64,000 nt of DNA from Prochlorococcus sp. AG-402-P18 (GTDB taxonomy: Bacteria; Cyanobacteriota; Cyanobacteriia; PCC-6307; Cyanobiaceae), in NCBI GenBank assembly GCA_003216275.1, contig QCJC01000003.1, forward strand, positions 78,573-142,572, written 5' to 3'. Position numbers and translations under genes: made by a program. This document shows, in pieces, positions 56,872 through 64,000 of this stretch. The notes beneath the pieces were generated by a model. The model was not told the origin of the DNA. It searched no databases and saw nothing but the letters and a program-made list of their open reading frames with translations. Within the stretch, counting starts at the first letter, position 1. Every line of letters starts with the position of its first letter.

Positions 56872-58491
56872 TTAATAATGAAAATATAATACCCATTTTT
56901 TCAAATATTGGTGACAATCCTCAAAATATCTCTCATAGTTTCTCCACTTTTTAATAGATGACTTGTATAAGGGCTGAATAACCTGAGTGGAAGAGGGAGT
57001 GTTTATTTTCCCTCTATCTAGTGCAGTCTTCTGGTAATTCTTAACATTTTCATTCCATTCTAACTCTAAGAAATCTAATATTTTGAATATATGATGATCA
57101 AAGTTCTCTATAAGATGTTCATATTTAGATGTTATATAATCAAAAGTAAGTTCATTCTTATATATATCCCAAGCATCCATAACCTGATCATACATGATTG
57201 AAGTTGATTTAAGATTTACAAAATTAATCATTGCTGTATTTGACTTGAACAACTGTTGAAAACAAGATAAAACAGTGTCATAGGGATGTCGATGTACAAA
57301 TATAATTTTTGATTTAGGAAATAAAAGATTAATCAATGGAATTGATACCGTATTAAGTGGCATTTTATCTATAACTAGTCTTGTATTCTTACATCTATAA
57401 TTATTTAAGAGTGTATAGTATTTATTTTTAAGAGATATAATATTTTGATCGGAAATTTCTGAAATGTTTTCTACCTTAACTTTAAAATCATCTTGAATTA
57501 TTCTTTCAATACTTGTAATCAAAGGTTTCTCTTCTATTACTTCAATATATGGATGACTTCTAAGTACTGTATCTAATAGAGTAGTTCCAGAACGTGGAAA
57601 TCCAAGTAGGAAACAAAGTCTATAATCTGTAGGTTGTTCATTTCTTTTCTCTAGCCTTATATTTATATTCTTACAATTTTTTTTATAAGAGTTGATACGA
57701 TTAAGATATGAATCCTTCGATATATTGAGGTAACTAGGATCCTCCTGACTCTTTGCAAAGAAAGAATAAGCCAAGTCATAATTACACAGTTTATCTTCAA
57801 TAAATCCCCTAAGGTTCCAATAGTTCAATCTTATTCTTATGGAGCTATTATATAGCCATTGAGAAGATATCTTATCAATTAGATTTTTGGATTTCTGATA
57901 CTCTTTTTTTCTATAGGAAAACTTCGCACTAAAGAGAAACCATTCATTAGATATTAATTTTATATTACTAAATTCTTTCAGACATTCTTCTAAGCTTTCT
58001 AGATCATTTATTGATTCAAATAGGCTTAATAAATTAATATAGGCCTCTGCAAAATCAGCTTTAAGTGCAATTGCCTTGCGAAGACATACTTCTGCTTCCT
58101 TGGAATTGCCAAGATCCTTTAAGATAGCTCCTAGGTTAGAATATGCTTCTGCATAATTAGGTTTAAGTTTTATTGATTTTCGTAGTGATACTTCTGCTTC
58201 TTGTAATTTATTATATTCTTTTAATATAGCCCCATAATTAGAAAAAACTCTATAATCTGCTAGACCTTTTTTTACACAAATCTCATAATATTTTGCCGCC
58301 TGCAGAATATCACCTCGAACATGGAAATTAATTGCTTGGTTAATTAATTTTTCTCCAGAGTTTATATTAATGCTATTGGTTGAGACGTAAACATTATCTT
58401 CAACTCCTGCTGAATTTAATGGGACTGAAAATGTTTTTACTTCTTTGAATTGATTATTATTCGTCATATCATTTTCATTTTTACTATTCAC
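56872..58491 (-). CDS. TPR protein with C-terminal sulfotransferase domain (second type)
   Basis: 539 residues. Leader KTFSVPL, INQAINFHVRGDILQAAKYY, YRVFSNYGAILKEYN and only two or three clear TPR units (to about 165), a longer helical part, then a sulfotransferase: CFLLGFPRSGTTLLDT (about 295-310), LVIDKMPLN, and FVHRHPYDTVLSCFQQLF. The enzyme domain differs from those at 54687 and 61822 (GFPRSGTT, HRHPYD), so it is a separate lineage attached to the same N-terminal module. It may modify a different target. Confidence 0.9.
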   Translation of the reverse strand: MNSKNENDMTNNNQFKEVKTFSVPLNSAGVEDNVYVSTNSININSGEKLINQAINFHVRGDILQAAKYYEICVKKGLADYRVFSNYGAILKEYNKLQEAEVSLRKSIKLKPNYAEAYSNLGAILKDLGNSKEAEVCLRKAIALKADFAEAYINLLSLFESINDLESLEECLKEFSNIKLISNEWFLFSAKFSYRKKEYQKSKNLIDKISSQWLYNSSIRIRLNYWNLRGFIEDKLCNYDLAYSFFAKSQEDPSYLNISKDSYLNRINSYKKNCKNINIRLEKRNEQPTDYRLCFLLGFPRSGTTLLDTVLRSHPYIEVIEEKPLITSIERIIQDDFKVKVENISEISDQNIISLKNKYYTLLNNYRCKNTRLVIDKMPLNTVSIPLINLLFPKSKIIFVHRHPYDTVLSCFQQLFKSNTAMINFVNLKSTSIMYDQVMDAWDIYKNELTFDYITSKYEHLIENFDHHIFKILDFLELEWNENVKNYQKTALDRGKINTPSSTQVIQPLYKSSIKKWRNYERYFEDCHQYLKKWVLYFHY

Positions 58492-58608
58492 AGTTGAATG
58501 ACGAAAAAATAGTTCGTTAAAAATTGAGTTAATTATATATCATTCTAGTGAAATTATATTTACTGAGATAGAAATAAGAAAATCTGAAATCAAAAGCTGA
58601 TCAAATAC

Positions 58609-60600
58609 TCAGACAAATTCTATTTTTAATTCATTTGACACTCTTGTCATAACTTCGCCCCAGTTGTGTCTTTCTTTTTGACGAAATAATCTCATAGATG
58701 GATACCAAAAAGTACTTTCACTATTCAGCCCCCATGTCCAAAAAGGAATATCTCTTAGCAGAAGCCAAACCTTACTACCCATGCCACCTGCTAAATGAGC
58801 TATTGAAGTGTCATTAGTAATAATCAAATCACAATTTTTGATTATTGCAGCATTTTCAAGGAAATCCCAAATACAATCAATTTTTCTTTGGGATTTTACA
58901 AATTGATCCTTAAATGAACAATTCTCCAATTGCTCTGAACCGAATCCTCTTTGCAATGAAAGCATTGAAACATCATTTTCGTCTACGATCTTTGAGAAGA
59001 GCTCAAGAGGAATTGATCTGCCTTTGTAATGTTTTTCTGTATCTTTATCTCCTTGCCAATTAATCCCAATAATTGGTCGTCTCTCCTGAGACAAAATTTT
59101 CTCCCACTTATTAATTAGAATATCTGTTGAATGTAAATATGGAACAGAACTAATAGGAGTTTTTGGATTTACCTTTAAATACTTAGGAATTGATAAAAGT
59201 GGAAACCAGCTTCCTTCTAATACATTATTAGCCTGATCTTTATTTAAGGGATTAGAGTCAATCGCTGATGCTTTTATCAATGAATGAAGCTTTTCCTGAG
59301 CGCAAAAAGAAATATCAAAACCTTTATCTCTCAGATAAGGAATATAGCGCATATATTGAAGAGTATCCCCTAAACCTTGCTCAGAAACGACTAAAATTTT
59401 TTGTTCTTTAATTAACTCGCTACTTTTATTTCTTCTGATTTTCGGATTAGCATAGTATTTAGTCGGGATTTTCTTTTTATCTCTAAATTCATAATGAATA
59501 AGACCAGAATCATAATTACCTTGTAAAAGTTCTATTGTGCTTAGGTTGTACAAAGGGTCATAATAATTTGGATTAATTTGAATAGCTTTCCTTAATGACT
59601 TTTCAGCTTCTTTAAATTCTCCTAAATCTCTTAAAATAATGCCTAAGTTATTATGAGATTCTTCCATACTAGAATCAATCTGAATCGCCTTATTCGTGAA
59701 AAATTCAGCTTCCTTAAATTTATCTATATCTTTGTATAAGCCTCCAAGATTTGAATATGCCTGTGCAAAATCAGGTTTTATTTGAATTGCTCTCTTGAAA
59801 GAAAGTTCTGCCTCTTTTATCTTTCCTAAAACCTGAAGGATATTCCCCATATTGAATAAGTATATTGGGTTATCAGGTTCTATTTTATTAGCTTTTAGAG
59901 TATGAAATTCTGCTTCTTTTAATTTACCAAGATTTTTCAATATATTTGCAAGATTATTATGTGCCATTGCATAATTAGGTTTGTATTCAATTGCAGTTCG
60001 AAAGGATAATTCTGCTTCCCTATCTTTCCGAAGATCACTAAATATATTACCTAAATTAAAAAAAGCATCGGGGGAATCAGCTTTAAGTTCAATAGCTTTA
60101 CGAATTGATATCTCTGCTTCTTTTAATTTACCAAGATCTTTTAATACGATTCCTAAGTTTAAATGAGCCTCTGGGAGGTCAGGGGACATTTGAATAGCTC
60201 TTTGAAGGGATGTTTGAGCCTCTTCAAACTTGCCAAGATCTCTCAATATAGTTCCCAAATTAACATAAGAAGTTGAAAAATTAGAGTTAAGTTCTATTGA
60301 TTTACGTTGTAGTCTTTCTGCTTCTTCTAATTTACCAAGATCTTTCAAGATAATTCCATAATTAGAAAAAACTCTGTAATCATTAAAATTTTGCTTAAGA
60401 CAAAAATCATAAATTTGTTGTGCTTTTAAAATGTTACCTTCCAAGTGAAATTGGATTGCTCTCTTGATTACTTTCTCTTTAGATAGATCACTAGTAGGAT
60501 TAATAATCTCATTAAGATCTACTGAAGCAGATGGAACAGTAAATATTTTCGTTTGATTAATACTATTCATTTCATCCACTTTTTCACCAGAAGCATCCAT
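58609..60600 (-). CDS. TPR protein with C-terminal GT9-like glycosyltransferase domain
   Basis: 663 residues. Leader KIFTVPSAS, IKRAIQFHLEGNILKAQQIY, YRVFSNYGIILKDLG and about ten TPR units (EAELSFKRAIQIKPDFAQAYSNLG type) to about residue 370. The C-terminal 280 residues resemble heptosyltransferase/GT9-type folds: SEQGLGDTLQYMRYIPYL, IGINWQGDKDTEKHYKGRSI, and ITNDTSIAHLAGGMGSKVWL. Donor and acceptor sugars are unknown. Begins with ATG 60600 (MDASGEKVDEMNS); a later ATG eleven codons in is possible. Confidence 0.88.
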   Translation of the reverse strand: MDASGEKVDEMNSINQTKIFTVPSASVDLNEIINPTSDLSKEKVIKRAIQFHLEGNILKAQQIYDFCLKQNFNDYRVFSNYGIILKDLGKLEEAERLQRKSIELNSNFSTSYVNLGTILRDLGKFEEAQTSLQRAIQMSPDLPEAHLNLGIVLKDLGKLKEAEISIRKAIELKADSPDAFFNLGNIFSDLRKDREAELSFRTAIEYKPNYAMAHNNLANILKNLGKLKEAEFHTLKANKIEPDNPIYLFNMGNILQVLGKIKEAELSFKRAIQIKPDFAQAYSNLGGLYKDIDKFKEAEFFTNKAIQIDSSMEESHNNLGIILRDLGEFKEAEKSLRKAIQINPNYYDPLYNLSTIELLQGNYDSGLIHYEFRDKKKIPTKYYANPKIRRNKSSELIKEQKILVVSEQGLGDTLQYMRYIPYLRDKGFDISFCAQEKLHSLIKASAIDSNPLNKDQANNVLEGSWFPLLSIPKYLKVNPKTPISSVPYLHSTDILINKWEKILSQERRPIIGINWQGDKDTEKHYKGRSIPLELFSKIVDENDVSMLSLQRGFGSEQLENCSFKDQFVKSQRKIDCIWDFLENAAIIKNCDLIITNDTSIAHLAGGMGSKVWLLLRDIPFWTWGLNSESTFWYPSMRLFRQKERHNWGEVMTRVSNELKIEFV

Positions 60601-61109
60601 TGTGTCTTGTTTTTCTTATGAATAGGTATTTTAAAACCATAGTTTATACATGATCTGCTCAATAAAGTTAAAGTTGTTTACTTATTGATAAAACCATCGT
60701 TTTTATAGTTTCAAAGTTATCTAGCATTTAATTAGAGATTTATAACTAAAAACAATAGGAATGGCTAGAGTCATAAAATCATGAGTAAAAACATAATTGT
60801 TATGAATAAACTTCTTATAAAAAAATTAGATAAAATTTGAAAAATATAACATAGTTCATATTATATAATGTTAAGTAATCAAAAATTCTATTAGAACTTA
60901 AATAAAAGAATTATCCACTTACAAAAAGGCCTAATTTAAATTAAATAATCAACTAAATAAAGGCAATAATCACAAACAAATAAAATAATACGTGGAGATG
61001 TTTCATTTGTGTCTTCATAAGAATTATTGTATTACCTTGAATAGTGATAATTGCTCTGCGAACTTTCTTGAAATAGGTTACTAATAATATTATATTTAAA
61101 ACTAATTTA
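60601..61109. other. Intergenic region without recognised features
   Basis: 509 bp, very AT-rich, between the divergently transcribed TPR-GT9 gene and a small plus-strand gene. Stop codons are dense in all frames. No RNA gene or repeat recognised; it presumably holds both promoters. Confidence 0.4.
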
Positions 61110-61376
61110 ATGAGTAATATAAATCAATTTAGAGAAATGATTAAAAGTCTGGAGAGCGAAGATTTATCTGAAATCTGTGAACAATTCTTATTTGATCATG
61201 AAGGAGCAATGAAAACATTGTCTAATTACTGTTATAGATTTGGAATGCATATTGGTGATTTGGAAATCAAGAATCATATGTCAACTATGCATTCAAATGG
61301 TGACTTTGACCACGTCGTCTGTTTTGGAATAGAGCTTTCAGAAAATCAATTATATAAAAAATTTCATCCAGCATAA
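61110..61376 (+). CDS. Small hypothetical protein
   Basis: 88 residues, soluble, slightly acidic, with EDLSEICEQFLFDHEGAMKT, HIGDLEIKNHMSTMHSNGDF and DHVVCFGIELSENQL. Several His/Cys/Asp residues could bind metal, but no motif is recognised. Coding composition is good for the region. The next small gene begins 2 bp after its stop. Confidence 0.6.
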   Translation: MSNINQFREMIKSLESEDLSEICEQFLFDHEGAMKTLSNYCYRFGMHIGDLEIKNHMSTMHSNGDFDHVVCFGIELSENQLYKKFHPA

Positions 61377-61378
61377 TA

Positions 61379-61669
61379 ATGTTTTCATCCTCTGAAGAGT
61401 TAAGGCTATTTTATAGAAAAACACAATATTATAGCACTAAGAATCTGTATGAACTAGAATATTATTTAAGGTACAATAATAAATCCCTGATATATATTAA
61501 AATGCATAGGATAGTCCAAATAATTCTAATTGATCGAGGCGAAAAAACCTTAAATTATCAAAGAATTGAAAAAATTGATTACCTTAATACGTGCCTATCA
61601 ATCTCAAATCCAATGGGTCGACTAAGCGCAAGAATAATAGGATATATTTGTAAATTTATAAAACAATAG
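61379..61669 (+). CDS. Small hypothetical basic protein
   Basis: 96 residues beginning 2 bp after the previous gene: SSEELRLFYRKTQYYSTKNL, ELEYYLRYNNKSLIYIKMHR, and a C-terminal GRLSARIIGYICKFIKQ. Basic, Tyr-rich, no obvious helix long enough for a membrane span. Family unknown; the tight spacing suggests a two-gene unit inserted between TPR genes. Confidence 0.5.
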   Translation: MFSSSEELRLFYRKTQYYSTKNLYELEYYLRYNNKSLIYIKMHRIVQIILIDRGEKTLNYQRIEKIDYLNTCLSISNPMGRLSARIIGYICKFIKQ

Positions 61670-61821
61670 AAACCCTTTGATAGTATATATTTCAACAAAG
61701 ATTTAGCTCTATCAAGATCTTATTATATTAGACACTGTATTGCCAAAAACAAATCATACTGCTAGTGAGTTTAATCAAAAATACACACAATAAAATGGAG
61801 CATTCCAAAAGTATTTCTAAA

Positions 61822-63579
61822 TCAATTAGAAGTTAGATCTTTATATTTTTCGGACTTTCCTAAAACATCAATAGCAGGCTGAAGCATATCTCTGTAATAC
61901 TTCCATCCTCCTAAAGAATTTGAATTAATTGGTGATCGAACTTCTACACTGCTCGCAGTTAAAACTGAGCGTGGGTTAAGATGCGACATAAGATATGATT
62001 CATTCCATTCCCATCCAAGCCAAGAAATCAAAGATTTAATTTCTTTATTAGGATTACTTACTAAAGATTCATAATTTAAGTCGTATATCATTGAATGAAA
62101 TATATTCTTATATTGATTCATTATTTTCTCTTGATTTAAATAAACTTTTGCACAATCAGATAAGGAAGAGGAATAATCATTACCTATGGCAAAATGTGCT
62201 CGATAAATTGAAAGTATATTATCTAAAGGATTTCTAAAACAATGAATTATTTTAGCATTTGGTATCCCCTTACATATAAAACCTACATATTGATAATTAT
62301 ATAACCATTTATTAGTTGTAATTTTGCATTTAGTATTATTTTTATATACTTTCTTCCAATATAATTGAGCAAGATTAGAGTCTTGATTTACTTTTCTATT
62401 CTCTAAAAATACTTCTTCCAGAATATTGATCTCTCCTAAATCATCAACACTACTATTCATACTAAGAATAGATTCAACTAATGTTGAGCCACTTCTTGGC
62501 ATCCCAACAATAAATATGCTTTCTGGACAATTTGGATATTTATTATAATTAGTCTTTTCTTTATCTGATTCAATTTGCAAGACTTTAGATTTATTTATTA
62601 AAGTACTATAGTTTGATGGTTTATAATCAAGTTTAAGTCTATTTGCTAATTGAAGATATTTAGCACTTTCTTGATAATTTCTCTCTTTATGAAGAATGTT
62701 TGATCTAGCGAAATAGATATCAACCTTATTTTTTTTTAACTTGTTTTCTAGTATGGCCTTGGAGAAAAGTTGTTTCTTCCATTTGTTTTGTTTATTTGTG
62801 TGTTTTAGAGTAGATAGGGATACGTATGCAATCGAGAAATCTGGATTAATTTCAATCGCTTTAAGAAGTGATAATTCTGCTTCTTGTAGTTTGCCAAGAT
62901 TTCTCAATATTGATCCTAGATTTGAATGTGCAATTGCAAAATCTGGCTTAAGTTCAATCGCTTTACGAGTACATGATTCTGCTTCTTTTAGTTTGCCAAG
63001 ATCTTTTAAGATATTCCCCAAGTTTAAATAAGCACTTGCATAGGAAGGTTTAAGTTCAATCGCTTTACGAGTACATAATTCTGCTTCTTGTAACTTACCA
63101 AGATTTCTCAATATTGATCCTAGATTTGAATGTGCAATTGCAAAATCTGGCTTAAGTTCAATCGCTTTACGAGTACATAATTCTGCTTCTTTTAGTTTGC
63201 CTTGATCCTTAAATATATTACCCAAATTAGAATATGCCTCTTCAGAGTCAGGGTTAATTTTAATCGCTTTGATTAAGGATTTTTCTGCTTCAAGTAAATT
63301 ACCTAGACCATATAATATGACTGCATAGTTGAAAAAAACTATATGGTCATTCAAACCTTGATTGATACAGTATTGATAATATTTTTCTGCTTCTAAAATC
63401 TTACCCTGCATATGGAATTCAATTGCTTGATTTATTATTTGTTTATTAGAAGAATGAGATAGAGCATCATTAGTAATAGATATCTGCTCATTAAGTTCTC
63501 TTAAAAAGGATGGGACTGGGAATGTTGGTGATTCAGTGAATTTGTTATTACCACTTTTTTCCCTATCACTGTTTTCCAT
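61822..63579 (-). CDS. TPR protein with C-terminal sulfotransferase domain (third copy)
   Basis: 585 residues. Leader PTFPVPSFL, INQAIEFHMQGKILEAEKYY and about five TPR units; two pairs of units are nearly identical (KPDFAIAHSNLGSILRNLGK occurs twice). The sulfotransferase part, FIVGMPRSGSTLVES (about 358) and CFRNPLDNILSIYRAHF, closely matches the protein at 54687-56627 down to the C-terminal HLNPR and VEVRSPIN segments, so these two are recent paralogues flanking the island. Confidence 0.9.
   Translation of the reverse strand: MENSDREKSGNNKFTESPTFPVPSFLRELNEQISITNDALSHSSNKQIINQAIEFHMQGKILEAEKYYQYCINQGLNDHIVFFNYAVILYGLGNLLEAEKSLIKAIKINPDSEEAYSNLGNIFKDQGKLKEAELCTRKAIELKPDFAIAHSNLGSILRNLGKLQEAELCTRKAIELKPSYASAYLNLGNILKDLGKLKEAESCTRKAIELKPDFAIAHSNLGSILRNLGKLQEAELSLLKAIEINPDFSIAYVSLSTLKHTNKQNKWKKQLFSKAILENKLKKNKVDIYFARSNILHKERNYQESAKYLQLANRLKLDYKPSNYSTLINKSKVLQIESDKEKTNYNKYPNCPESIFIVGMPRSGSTLVESILSMNSSVDDLGEINILEEVFLENRKVNQDSNLAQLYWKKVYKNNTKCKITTNKWLYNYQYVGFICKGIPNAKIIHCFRNPLDNILSIYRAHFAIGNDYSSSLSDCAKVYLNQEKIMNQYKNIFHSMIYDLNYESLVSNPNKEIKSLISWLGWEWNESYLMSHLNPRSVLTASSVEVRSPINSNSLGGWKYYRDMLQPAIDVLGKSEKYKDLTSN
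62860..63190 (-). repeat. Near-identical internal TPR-unit duplications
   Basis: Within the gene, the segment TTTGCCAAGATTTCTCAATA and the following TTGATCCTAGATTTGAATGT recurs about 204 bp apart (around 62889 and 63093), i.e. two TPR units per step. This points to recent repeat expansion. Confidence 0.75.
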
Positions 63580-64000
63580 TCTTGCCTTCTATAATTTCAA
63601 ATAAATATTCTAAATTTTAAACTTAAATTCTATATCCAATTAATTTGGTTTTTAATTGAAACAAGTTAAGGCTTCAAAAATAAACTTTGCTTAACTCAAT
63701 TATGCATCCAACAAATAAAAACATGAAAATCATAAGTCAGCAGCAAGAATAAGGTTACAGGAGACAAAATTGTTGTTCAAATTCCAAATCGAGCATTTGA
63801 TCTGATTGCTATTCAGGAATAAATCAAAAAATATTATAAATTCTTATCAAAACGCACTTCTATTGGGGAAATAACAAATCAAATAAGAAAAATTAATCCT
63901 ACCCAGCAAGAATACTAATTTCCAATGGAAAAAGTTTGGTGAGTTTACCGATCATAAAAAATATTCTAATTGGCTAAATTTCATTCGTCAGTTTTCTGAC
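63580..64000. other. Terminal region without recognised gene
   Basis: 421 bp upstream of the last TPR gene. No open frame of useful length, no RNA recognised. It contains the promoter of the TPR-sulfotransferase gene; the stretch 63750-63950 is slightly less AT-rich and could be decayed coding sequence, but I could not assign it. Confidence 0.35.

Noticed and set aside
54687..63579. CRISPR array or other short-repeat locus
   Set aside because: The strong repetitiveness is 34-codon TPR periodicity in coding DNA, not short direct repeats with unique spacers.
1..64000. Insertion sequence, prophage or integrase
   Set aside because: No transposase, integrase or phage structural gene was recognised on either strand, and no terminal inverted repeats with target duplications were seen.

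Overview
The window reads as AT-rich chromosomal DNA of a marine picocyanobacterium, most likely a low-light-adapted Prochlorococcus. The evidence is the five-gene pcb array (divinyl-chlorophyll-binding antenna proteins), a PetH in which a membrane-like segment and a linker stand where the phycobilisome-linker domain would be, the Yfr1 small RNA between the GuaB-type gene and trxA, and tiny photosynthetic genes such as petG. Assignment to a particular clade or strain is inference only; several pcb copies plus photolyase-type genes would fit a low-light group I type, but I cannot test that here.

Positions 1-38200 are densely packed core genome. In order: the 3' part of sasA; tRNA-Glu; petH; the oxidative pentose phosphate pair zwf-opcA; cobB; a Dda/RecD-like helicase with a PAP2-like membrane protein, crtE and folD on the minus strand; a 7TM-HD phosphohydrolase; leuA; a GH57 alpha-glucan enzyme; crtL and gyrA; a GuaB-type gene, yfr1, trxA, hisH, rsmD; petG (opposite strand); cytM; a SpoU-type methyltransferase; a class A beta-lactamase-like protein; chlI-ruvC; 5-formyl-THF cyclo-ligase; sufE; hom; an oligopeptide-type ABC binding protein plus one permease; a DUF1400-like hydrolase head to head with an MFS transporter; and a PfkB-type sugar kinase.

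Positions 38170-42030 hold small or lineage-restricted genes: several small membrane proteins, a lumenal pentapeptide-repeat protein, a MIF/tautomerase homologue, a DUF393 gene interrupted by an in-frame TGA, and a membrane-anchored protein with four nearly identical 90-bp repeats.

Positions 42050-49160 are the antenna locus: five pcb paralogues all on the minus strand, each followed by an intrinsic terminator. Four of them share a promoter-like element 62-66 bp upstream of the start codon. Two small plus-strand genes sit between copies three and four.

Positions 49600-54000 look like a light/oxidative-stress accessory region: a DUF2805 protein, a photolyase/cryptochrome-related protein, a PrxQ peroxiredoxin, a truncated FAD-photolyase-like remnant, a short-chain dehydrogenase and a ribbon-helix-helix protein.

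Positions 54200-63600 form a variable island of four long TPR proteins that share an N-terminal module but carry different C-terminal enzymes (two kinds of sulfotransferase, one GT9-like glycosyltransferase). Next to them is a decayed 2OG-Fe(II)-oxygenase fragment. This modular TPR-transferase island is the best candidate in the window for an undescribed system; I infer a role in modifying exported or surface molecules.
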